From NCBI GenBank assembly GCA_036260255.1, contig DATAAF010000088.1, positions 6,487 to 70,486 on the forward strand: a stretch of DNA of 64,000 nucleotides. The letters are read 5' to 3'. Both the position numbers and the translations under genes were made by a program. The first letter of the stretch is position 1. The number at the start of each line of letters is the position of its first letter. This DNA is from DASZJY01 sp036260255. GTDB taxonomy: Bacteria > Actinomycetota > Acidimicrobiia > Acidimicrobiales > AC-14. Positions 6,872 to 14,311 of the stretch are shown one piece after another. The notes below the pieces were generated by a model. The model had not been told where the DNA came from and did no database searches. It saw only the letters and a program-made list of their open reading frames with translations.

Positions 6872-8968
6872 GTGACGGCGCCGTCTGACGACCCTCGTGC
6901 CGCCCGGCCCGGGCGGGCACGACCCCGAGAGCAGCGAGACCAGGCAGGTGCCGACAGGAGCGGCGGGCGCCGACCCTGGCGGGTCGAGGGCGCACGTCCC
7001 GACGGCGCCGCGGGGGGAACGATCAAGCCGGGAAGGCGTCGCCAGCCGTCGTTCTGGGCCGTGGTGGCGGCCATGTTCCTCGTCAACTGGTTCCTGTCCG
7101 CCTGGCTCCTCGCCGAGCCCTCTCGAACGGAGATCCCTTACACCTTCTTCCGGGACCAGGTCGAGGCGGGCAGGGTCGCCGAGATCACCTCGACCGAGGA
7201 CGCCATCGAAGGTCGTTTCCGGGAGGAGGTGAAGTACCCGCCGGGGAAGGACGGCGAGGCGGTGACCCGGTTCAGCACACACCGGCCGTCGTTCGCCGAG
7301 GACGACCTCTTCCGCCTCTTGGACGACAAGGGGGTGGAGGTCAACGCCCGGCCGACGCCCGGGCCGTCTGTGCTGGAGCGCCTGCTCGTGGGCTTCGGCC
7401 CGACGCTCCTCCTGCTCGGCCTCTTCTTCCTGATGGCCCGCCGGGTGGGCGGGACGGCCGGCCTGGGCGGTTTCGGCTCCTCCCGGGCGCAGCGGTACGA
7501 GCCTGAGGCGGGCCGGCGGGTCGGGTTCGCCGACGTGGCCGGTATCGACGATGTCGAGGAGGAGGTCGCCGAGATCGTGGACTTCCTCCGCCATCCCGAT
7601 CGCTACCTGCGACTGGGGGCGACCGTGCCGAAGGGCGTCCTCCTGGCCGGCCCGCCGGGGACGGGGAAGACGCTCCTGGCCCGGGCGCTCGCCGGTGAGG
7701 CGAACGTCCCCTTCTACTCGGTGTCCGCCTCCGAGTTCATCGAGATGATCGTGGGCGTCGGCGCCAGCCGGGTGCGGGACCTGTTCGAGCAGGCCAAGAA
7801 GGACGCCCCGGCGATCATCTTCATCGACGAGCTCGACTCCATCGGCCGGGCGCGGGGCGGGCCGACCAGCGTCGGCGGGCACGACGAGCGTGAGCAGACG
7901 CTGAACCAGATCCTCACCGAGATGGACGGCTTCGACGGCACCGAAGGCGTCGTGGTCCTGGGTGCGACCAACCGGCCCGAGGTTCTCGACCCCGCCCTGC
8001 TTCGGCCGGGGCGGTTCGACCGGCGGCTGACGATCAGCCCACCGGACCAGGAGGGGCGGCGCCAGATCCTCGCCGTGCACGTCCGCGGGGTGCCGCTGGC
8101 CGACGAGGTGGACCTCTCGACGGTGGCAGCCATGACGCCGGGGATGGTCGGCGCCGAGTTGAAGAACCTCGTAAACGAGGCGGCGATCCTCGCCGCCCGC
8201 CGCGGGCGGGAGCGGGTCCAGCTGTCGGACTTCAACGACGCCCTCGAGAAGATCGTGCTCGGGACGGCCCGACGGGTCGTCCTCTCGCCCGAGGACCGTC
8301 GCCGGACGGCGTACCACGAGGCCGGCCACGCCCTCGTCGGCATGCTCACGCCGGGGGCCGACCCCGTGCGCAAGATCTCCATCGTCCCCCGCGGCCACGC
8401 CCTCGGGGTCACCTTCCAGAGCCCCGAGGCCGACCGCTACGGGTACTCGGCCAGCTACCTCCTCGGGCGCATCGCCGGCGCCCTGGGAGGCCGGGCCGCC
8501 GAGCAACTGGTCTACGGCGAGGTGACCACAGGAGCCGAGAGCGACATCGAGCAGGCGACCAAGATCGCCAGGCAGATGGTCGGTCGGTGGGGCATGTCGT
8601 CGGCGGTCGGCCCGGTGTCGCTCCTGCCCGGCCCGGGCGAGCAGCCGACGCTGGGCTTCGACGGCAACGAGCCCGGGCCGGGCACGCGTGAGCGTCTCGA
8701 CGCCGAGGTGCGACGGCTCCTCGAGGAAGGGAACGAGCGCGCCCGCCAGACCCTCGCCGAGAACCGGTCGAGCCTCGAGAGCCTCGTCGCGGCGTTGCTG
8801 GAAGCAGAGACGCTCGACGCCGACGAGGCCTACCGGGTGGCGGGCATCCCCCGCACCGTCGACGGCCGAGCGAGGGCACTGGGCCAGACAGCTCGCGGGG
8901 AGGCCGGCGGGGACGGAGCGGGCTCCAGCGACGAACAGGACGCGCGACTACAAGGGGGAGTGCCCTGA
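6872..8968 (+). CDS. ftsH: ATP-dependent zinc metalloprotease FtsH
   Basis: Membrane-bound AAA+ protease that degrades misfolded membrane proteins and short-lived regulators; 698 residues. Two membrane helices (about 58-80 and 170-190) flank an extracytoplasmic domain. Walker A GPPGTGKT is at about 260, Walker B is AIIFIDELDSIG, the second region of homology ends in RPGRFDR, and the zinc motif HEAGH is at about 481-485. The GTG start at 6872 directly follows AGGAGGGCGAG. The N-terminal 55 residues are Arg/Pro/Gly-rich and look disordered. The sequence is a divergent FtsH, perhaps an extra copy beside a canonical one elsewhere. Confidence 0.95.
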   Translation: MTAPSDDPRAARPGRARPREQRDQAGADRSGGRRPWRVEGARPDGAAGGTIKPGRRRQPSFWAVVAAMFLVNWFLSAWLLAEPSRTEIPYTFFRDQVEAGRVAEITSTEDAIEGRFREEVKYPPGKDGEAVTRFSTHRPSFAEDDLFRLLDDKGVEVNARPTPGPSVLERLLVGFGPTLLLLGLFFLMARRVGGTAGLGGFGSSRAQRYEPEAGRRVGFADVAGIDDVEEEVAEIVDFLRHPDRYLRLGATVPKGVLLAGPPGTGKTLLARALAGEANVPFYSVSASEFIEMIVGVGASRVRDLFEQAKKDAPAIIFIDELDSIGRARGGPTSVGGHDEREQTLNQILTEMDGFDGTEGVVVLGATNRPEVLDPALLRPGRFDRRLTISPPDQEGRRQILAVHVRGVPLADEVDLSTVAAMTPGMVGAELKNLVNEAAILAARRGRERVQLSDFNDALEKIVLGTARRVVLSPEDRRRTAYHEAGHALVGMLTPGADPVRKISIVPRGHALGVTFQSPEADRYGYSASYLLGRIAGALGGRAAEQLVYGEVTTGAESDIEQATKIARQMVGRWGMSSAVGPVSLLPGPGEQPTLGFDGNEPGPGTRERLDAEVRRLLEEGNERARQTLAENRSSLESLVAALLEAETLDADEAYRVAGIPRTVDGRARALGQTARGEAGGDGAGSSDEQDARLQGGVP

Positions 8969-9035
8969 GCGCCGCCGACGGCGGCGCCCCCAGCTGACAA
9001 ACCGCCGCCGACCCCGGGTCGGAGAGGGAGGCACG

Positions 9036-9728
9036 ATGCGAGACCTTGAGCGCCGAGGCGTGCAGGACCTGATGGCGAAGGGGGCACAGCTCGTGGAGGT
9101 CCTGCCCCGCGACGAGTTCGAGGACGAGCACCTCCCCGGCGCCGTCAACATCCCGTTGGCGAAGATCGAGAGCGACGCGGCGACGATGCTCGACAAGAAC
9201 TCGCCGGTGGTCCTCTACTGCTGGGACTCGGCCTGAGACCTCAGCCCACGAGCCGCGTGGCGGCTCGAGAGCCTCGGCTTCACGGAGGTCTACGACTACA
9301 CCCACGGCAAGCTGGACTGGATGGCGGCGGGGCTTCCCACCGAGGGGGCGGAGGCCGGCCGCCCGCGGGCGGGCGACGTCGCCCGCCGCGACGTGCCGAC
9401 GTGCGCCCCGGGCGAGAGCATGGCCGAGGTCCGCCAACGGGTCGCCGCCGCCGGGTGGGACGCGTGCGTGGTGGTCAACGACGAGCGCGTCGTCTTCGGC
9501 CTCATGCGGAAGAACGAGCTGGGCAAGGGGGGCGACGGGCCTGCGAAGGCGGCGATGCGACCGGGCCCCAGCACCTTCCGGCCCCACGTCCCCATCGAGG
9601 AGATGGCGCACTACATGATCGAGCACGAGTTGCCGTCCTCCCCGATCACGACGTCCGACGGCCGCCTGGTGGGGCTGCTCACCGTCGAGGACGCCGCCCG
9701 CGTCGCCCACGAGCAGCACGCCCGATGA
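9036..9728 (+). CDS. Rhodanese-CBS protein with in-frame TGA at 9234 (Sec candidate or nonsense mutation)
   Basis: One continuous frame runs from ATG 9036 (GGAGAGGGAGGCACG before it) to the TGA at 9726-9728, apart from a TGA at 9234-9236 (codon 67). The first part is a rhodanese domain: LVEVLPRDEFEDEHLPGAVNIP, then VVLYCWDSA with catalytic Cys62. After the TGA the domain resumes without gap: DLSPRAAWRLESLGFTEVYDY. From memory, close homologues have Cys at this loop position. A CBS-like region follows (about 115-230). An 8-bp hairpin (9249-9267) with a GTG loop begins 12 bases after the TGA. The next gene starts in the final ATGA. Selenocysteine, nonsense mutation and sequencing error remain open. 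Confidence 0.7.
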
Positions 9729-9895
9729 CGTCCGCGCCCGAACCTCAAGCGGTCGCGACGTGCAGCCGCTGCGGCAGGGCGATCGAGGGCTGCGCGCTCT
9801 GCGAGCAGGAGGCGTGCGGGCACCTGCTGTGCTACCGCTGCGTCCGCGTCCTGTTCCGCCAGGAGCTCGCCCACCCGCACATCCACGGAGGGTGA
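9725..9895 (+). CDS. Small zinc-ribbon protein, 56 residues
   Basis: Begins at the ATG that overlaps the stop of the rhodanese-CBS gene (ATGA), so it is translationally coupled to it. The protein is Cys-rich: CSRCG, CALCEQEAC and CYRC, ending in HPHIHGG. The paired cysteines suggest one or two structural zinc sites of RING or ribbon type. No function is known. Coupling to a sulfurtransferase-like gene makes a role in sulfur or redox signalling conceivable, but this is only inference. Confidence 0.65.
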   Translation: MTSAPEPQAVATCSRCGRAIEGCALCEQEACGHLLCYRCVRVLFRQELAHPHIHGG

Positions 9896-9923
9896 GGTGT
9901 CAACCAACGCGGTCTAGTGTCGG

Positions 9924-10418
9924 GTGGTGCCCGCGGTAGGAAAGCTCGAGGACTGGCAGCTGGCGGCGTGGCGGCAGCTGCAGCGGATGCATTTTCAGCT
10001 GACCGCCAAGCTCAGCCGGGAGCTCGCGGCTCAGACCGGTCTGTCGTACCAGGACTACCTGGTGCTCTTCGTGCTCCGCGACCGCCCCGAGCACCGGATG
10101 CGAGCGTTCGAGCTGGGCAACGAGCTGGCGTGGGAGAAGAGCCGCCTGTCCCACCACGTCGCCCGCATGGAGCAGCGGGGCCTCGTCCGGCGGGAGAAGT
10201 GCGCGACCGACCACCGGGGAGCGTTCGTCGTCCTCACCGCCAGGGGGCGCAAGGCCATCGAAGTGGCCGCCCCGCTGCACGAGAGCAACGTCCGCCGCCA
10301 CTTCGTCGACCTGGTCGCCCCCGACGAGCTGCGCACCCTGAGCGAGGCGGCCCGCCGGGTGCTCGAGAAGCTCGCCGCCGACGACGCCGGTCCCCGCGGC
10401 GGGACGGACGCCGGGTGA
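9924..10418 (+). CDS. MarR family transcriptional regulator
   Basis: A 164-residue winged-helix protein. The MarR core is visible as LSYQDYLVLFVLRDRPEHRMRAFELGNEL, then KSRLSHHVARMEQRGLVRREKC (recognition helix and wing) and DHRGAFVVLTARGRKAIE. GTG at 9924 or 9927 can serve as start. The following DAC-like gene starts at GTG 10415 inside its last codons, so the two are co-translated. This suggests the regulator and the putative nucleotide sensor act together. Confidence 0.88.
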   Translation: MVPAVGKLEDWQLAAWRQLQRMHFQLTAKLSRELAAQTGLSYQDYLVLFVLRDRPEHRMRAFELGNELAWEKSRLSHHVARMEQRGLVRREKCATDHRGAFVVLTARGRKAIEVAAPLHESNVRRHFVDLVAPDELRTLSEAARRVLEKLAADDAGPRGGTDAG

Positions 10419-11806
10419 GCGGTCGGCCCGGCGCCGCCGACCCAGTCGGCGACGCCGTCGCCGACGCCCTCAGGGACATGCTCTTCGGGGCGTCGGTCGA
10501 GATCGCCTACACCCTTCGTGGTTCGGAGCCCCCACCGGTCGAGAAGCGCCCCGGCACGGCCGCGGCCACCGGTCCGTGCCCCGGTGGTCGGCAGGCCACC
10601 GTGGTCGTGCGGCTGGGCGAGCGCGCCGCCCGGTTGATCAGCCCGGGCACACCGAGCTCCCTGGGCGAGCTTCTCGACACGCTGCCGGGAGCCGCCCTCC
10701 GGGCGGTCGACCAGCTCCGCACCGCCACGGACGACGACCGCCCGGCGGCGCCGGCGCTGCGCCGCGCCGTCCGGGACACGCTCGCCGCCGAGGTCCTCGG
10801 GAGCTACCTCGCAGCGCGGTTGGGTGCGCCCGCCAGCGGGCACCTGGTGGCGGAGACGGTCGAGTACCTCATCGAGCTCAGTGGCACCCGCGTGGAGGCC
10901 CACGGTCTCACGCACGGCGTCGTGGTCTCCGACGTCCTGGACCACCCGCCGAGGATCCCGCTCCATTACCCCGAGGACCTCCGGGCGGTGAAGCGGGCGC
11001 CCCTGCTCTTCGACGGGCGGCGCTCGGTCCTCGTCGTGGACCCCCAGGGCTGCGCCCGGACGGAGCTGCAACGCCACCGGCTCGGCCGCCTGGGCGGCGA
11101 GCCGACGCTGGCGCCGACGAGCGACGGCTGGTCCGACAGCGGGTCGCTGGTCGCCGAGGTCACCCGCGTCATCGGCGGGGTGGGGTTCTACGTCCGTGCC
11201 GACCGCACCATCTGGACCTTCGTCGACGGTCAGCCTCTCGTGGTACGGCGGGGCGAGCACTGGACCGCGTTCCCGCTCGAGCTGGCGGCGGCGATCGCCA
11301 ACATGATCGGGGGTGGGCGGGCCGCCGCGCTGGTGGCCCGGGCCGCGTTCACCATCTCGGCCCAACCCCACGGTGCCATCCTCGCCATCGTCGACGAGCC
11401 CGGTGCGGTGGACGACGTCGTCTCCCTGAAGGACCGCTACGACCTCCGCGGCGACATCGACCCGTCCGCCCGGCGACCGGAGACGCGCCTTCACCACCTG
11501 ATCGACGCCGAGGACCTCGACGAGCACACGCTTGCCCGGTTGGCCACGCTCGACGGAGCGACGATCCTCGACCGCGACGGCAACCTGGTGGCCTACGGGG
11601 CCATCGTCACCACCGCCGACAGCGAGCACGAGGGGGCCCGCACGGCGGCCGCCCGAACCCTTTCGGAGACGGCGATCGTCGTGCTCAAGGTGTCCGTCGA
11701 CGGCGACATCACCGTGTTCCAGTCGGGCGCCCTGGTCACGACGCTCCTCGGCCACCCCGCCCACGTCGAAAGGGGAGGGGCGGCGCGAGATCACGGCGAC
11801 GCCTGA
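10415..11806 (+). CDS. Protein with degenerate DisA/DAC-like nucleotide-binding domain
   Basis: A 463-residue soluble protein. Its C-terminus resembles the diadenylate-cyclase fold: DGATILDRDGNLVAYGAIV at about 380-398, GARTAAARTLSE at about 407-418, IVVLKVSVDGDITVFQSG at about 421-439. True c-di-AMP synthases carry DGA and RHR motifs. Here DGA is kept, while RHR reads R-T-A, so synthesis is unlikely and nucleotide sensing is plausible; DAC-like sensor domains of this kind have been described in bacteria. The N-terminal 370 residues are unassigned, with no membrane helices seen. The GTG start overlaps the MarR gene, and a bidirectional terminator follows. Confidence 0.7.
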   Translation: MSGRPGAADPVGDAVADALRDMLFGASVEIAYTLRGSEPPPVEKRPGTAAATGPCPGGRQATVVVRLGERAARLISPGTPSSLGELLDTLPGAALRAVDQLRTATDDDRPAAPALRRAVRDTLAAEVLGSYLAARLGAPASGHLVAETVEYLIELSGTRVEAHGLTHGVVVSDVLDHPPRIPLHYPEDLRAVKRAPLLFDGRRSVLVVDPQGCARTELQRHRLGRLGGEPTLAPTSDGWSDSGSLVAEVTRVIGGVGFYVRADRTIWTFVDGQPLVVRRGEHWTAFPLELAAAIANMIGGGRAAALVARAAFTISAQPHGAILAIVDEPGAVDDVVSLKDRYDLRGDIDPSARRPETRLHHLIDAEDLDEHTLARLATLDGATILDRDGNLVAYGAIVTTADSEHEGARTAAARTLSETAIVVLKVSVDGDITVFQSGALVTTLLGHPAHVERGGAARDHGDA

Positions 11807-11858
11807 TCGCCCTAGTCACCGCCGCGCCACCGCCGCCTGCGCGTGCCGGCACGATGCC

Positions 11859-11886
11859 GGGGCCGGAGAGCGGCGTCTCCGGCCCC
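11859..11886. terminator. Bidirectional hairpin between convergent genes
   Basis: GGGGCCGGAGA and its exact complement TCTCCGGCCCC enclose a GCGGCG loop, giving an 11-bp perfect stem. It lies between the stop at 11806 on the plus strand and the stop at 11904 on the minus strand, the expected place for a shared transcript end. Confidence 0.65.
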
Positions 11887-11903
11887 GACTCGTGCCGATG
11901 GTG

Positions 11904-14003
11904 TCAGCGGGAGGTGATCTGGATGGTGGTGACGACCGGATCGAACGAGGCCTCGGTCACCTTCAATTGGTAGCTGCCGGGGGTCAAGTCGGCACCGTTG
12001 CACATGGCCGTTGGCGTGGTGCAGAACTGGCTGTTCCGGGTGGCGAGCGTGAACACGTACTGACCGCTGGCCGGGTCGAAGCGCATGTCGTCGCCCTCGT
12101 CGGCGGCGAGGTCGAGCCCGAGGTCCGTTGCCGTGCCGGTGACAGTGTCGCTGAGCTTGGTGAGGTCGACGTCCGGACGAAGCGTGCCGACGGGAGTGCC
12201 CTGGCAGTCCGTCACTTCGATCTTGACGGGAACCTTGCGGCCCAGCTGGAACGTGCTCGAGCCGTCCATGCTGACGGGCGCCAGGAAGCCCGTGCGGTTG
12301 AAGAGAAGGGAGACGGCCCCCGGCGCCGACACTGCGGCCTGCCCGCCGTCGTCGTCGGTCGCCTGTACGCCGATGGTGTACCGGCCGGCGGCGTAGCGAT
12401 GGGCGCCGTCGAAGCGGGAGCCCGTGAAGCCCTCGGGTGGCGTCCCGTCCCCCCAGTCGATGCTGCCGCGGTGGGCGTCGTTGACCCCGGGGTCGGCGAC
12501 GGTGAACGACAGCCGGACGTCGTTGCCACCCAGGCACGCCGCCTGCCCGCCGGTGACGGCCAGGCCCTCGATCTTCGGCGAGGCGTTGGTCACCGTGACC
12601 AGAACTTCGTCGGCCACCTTCTGGAAGTCGCGGGCGGCGGTTATGGTCGCCCGATAGGTGCCGTCGTCGGTGCACGTGAGGGTGGTCGCGGCGGCCCGGG
12701 AGTCGGAGAAGGTGCAGCTGGCACCGGCGTCCGTACCCGACTCGGTCGCGACCCTCCAGGCGACCGCGGCCCCTTCTGTCGCCGTGCCCGCGAGGGAGAT
12801 CGGCGAGCCCTCCGCCCCGCTCACGTCGGGGCCGGCCGAAGCCGTCAGCGGGGGTGTCCGGTTGAGGAAGGTCCCCACCTGGTCGTCGTCGGTGGCCGTC
12901 ACCGCCAGGTCGAGCCTCGTGTCACCGTCGAGGTGGGCCACGGCCACCCCCCTGGGATCGGTGCCCGCGGTGAACCTCGGACCGGTCGACAGGTGACCGG
13001 TGCCGTCATTGAGCAGGACGGTCACGAAGTCGTCGGTTCCCGAGTCGAACTCGTCGCCCCGGGAGACGACGACCAGGTCCATGTCGCCATCGCCGTCGAG
13101 GTCGCCGCCGTCGACGTCCTGGGGCCGGGCCAGGCTGACGGGCTGGCCGATCACCGCGAACTGGGCGCTCCCCTGGTTCAGCAAGACCTGGGCGCCTCCG
13201 CCGCCGTCGGCGAAGGCCAGGTCGAGGCGCCCGTCGCCGTCGAAATGGGCGAAGACCGGCGACGAGGTCTTGGCCTCGAAGGACTCGAACTCCTGGCGGA
13301 CGACCAGGAGGCCGGCGTTGTTCACCAAGATGTGGGTGCGACCGCTGCCGGTGGCCACCAGGTCCTCGTCGCCGTCGCCGTCCAGGTCGGCGGCGCCAAG
13401 GAAGCGGGGCGTGGCGACGGGGAACTTGATCGGCGAACCGAAGCCACGGGCGCCGTCGTTGCGCAGTACGAAGATGGCGTTCTCCGACGGGTTCGCCACC
13501 GCCAGGTCGGGGAGCCCGTCGTCGTTCAAGTCGAGAGGGGCGACCCCCCGGGGTGCCTCTCCGGCCCGGAAGCCGTGCTGCTCGAAGCGTCCGGTGCCGT
13601 CGCCGAACAGGACCTCGACCTCGAGGTCGTCGGCCACCGCCGTGATGTCGACGTGGCCGTCGCGGTCGAAGTCGGCCAGCTTCACCTCGTGGGGCCCGAC
13701 CACGACGCCGCCCAGAGACTCGAGGCGGCGGTTCCCGAGGGCGCCCTGACCGTCGTTGAAGAGCACGCTCACGCCGCCGCCGAGCTCGGTGATGTTGCCT
13801 ACAGCCACATCGACGTCGCCGTCCTCGTCGAAGTCGGCCGCCACCGCGTCTGTCGGTCCGTCACCCGAGTCGAAGGATCCGTGGCGAACGAAAGTGACGG
13901 CCGCCGAAGCCGTGGTGGCCGGAGCAACCAGGCCGACGACGACGAGGCCGGGCAGCCCCAGCCCGATCAGCGCTGCTCTCGCCCATCTCGTGATCCTGTT
14001 CAT
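11904..14003 (-). CDS. Secreted FG-GAP/VCBS repeat protein with PKD and PxKF domains
   Basis: A 699-residue exported protein. ATG at 14003 follows AAGAAGGAGG, and the first 30 residues form a signal peptide (MNRITRWARAAL, a hydrophobic core, then PATTASA). Residues about 40-410 hold repeated FG-GAP/VCBS blades with calcium-type loops (DFDEDGDVDVA, DFDRDGHVDI, DLDGDGDEDL, DLDGDGDMDL), expected to build a beta-propeller. Ig/PKD-like modules follow, with AVTGGQAACLGGNDV and WGDGTPP. The C-terminal 120 residues match the PxKF type (FQLGRKVPVKIEVTDC). The likely role is in adhesion or the cell surface. It lies downstream of the LuxR-type regulator on the same strand. Confidence 0.82.
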   Translation of the reverse strand: MNRITRWARAALIGLGLPGLVVVGLVAPATTASAAVTFVRHGSFDSGDGPTDAVAADFDEDGDVDVAVGNITELGGGVSVLFNDGQGALGNRRLESLGGVVVGPHEVKLADFDRDGHVDITAVADDLEVEVLFGDGTGRFEQHGFRAGEAPRGVAPLDLNDDGLPDLAVANPSENAIFVLRNDGARGFGSPIKFPVATPRFLGAADLDGDGDEDLVATGSGRTHILVNNAGLLVVRQEFESFEAKTSSPVFAHFDGDGRLDLAFADGGGGAQVLLNQGSAQFAVIGQPVSLARPQDVDGGDLDGDGDMDLVVVSRGDEFDSGTDDFVTVLLNDGTGHLSTGPRFTAGTDPRGVAVAHLDGDTRLDLAVTATDDDQVGTFLNRTPPLTASAGPDVSGAEGSPISLAGTATEGAAVAWRVATESGTDAGASCTFSDSRAAATTLTCTDDGTYRATITAARDFQKVADEVLVTVTNASPKIEGLAVTGGQAACLGGNDVRLSFTVADPGVNDAHRGSIDWGDGTPPEGFTGSRFDGAHRYAAGRYTIGVQATDDDGGQAAVSAPGAVSLLFNRTGFLAPVSMDGSSTFQLGRKVPVKIEVTDCQGTPVGTLRPDVDLTKLSDTVTGTATDLGLDLAADEGDDMRFDPASGQYVFTLATRNSQFCTTPTAMCNGADLTPGSYQLKVTEASFDPVVTTIQITSR

Positions 14004-14311
14004 CGTTGGTCCTCCTTCTTCTCGGACGCGTTCCGAGTCCGCAGGTCCATCCCGCCAGCGCGAGTGGCGTGCCAGTCGCCGGCCTGGCAGGGAACGAACT
14101 TCGACGAGCGTGACGGTCGGGACCGCGGCCGGCCATCGGTGCCGAGTACGCATTCCCGAGCCCCGAGTACCGATTTCTGGCGGCTAGTGCTTCCCGGGCC
14201 TCCGAGGCGCGGCGACCGTGCAGGCGCTGATGGAAGGCGAATCGGTCGTGGACAGCTCCCAGTACGCCGCCACCGTGTGCCCCCGTCTCGACGTACGGAA
14301 CGCCCTGACGC
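14004..14311. other. Intergenic region, 308 bp
   Basis: This gap lies between the FG-GAP gene start and the end of the LuxR-type regulator, both on the minus strand. It holds the ribosome-binding site AAGAAGGAGG of the FG-GAP gene at its low end and presumably that gene's promoter. I see no further gene, repeat or clear hairpin. Confidence 0.5.

Noticed and set aside
6773..8506. 577-codon minus-strand frame over ftsH
   Set aside because: It is antisense to an unmistakable FtsH with Walker and HEAGH motifs.
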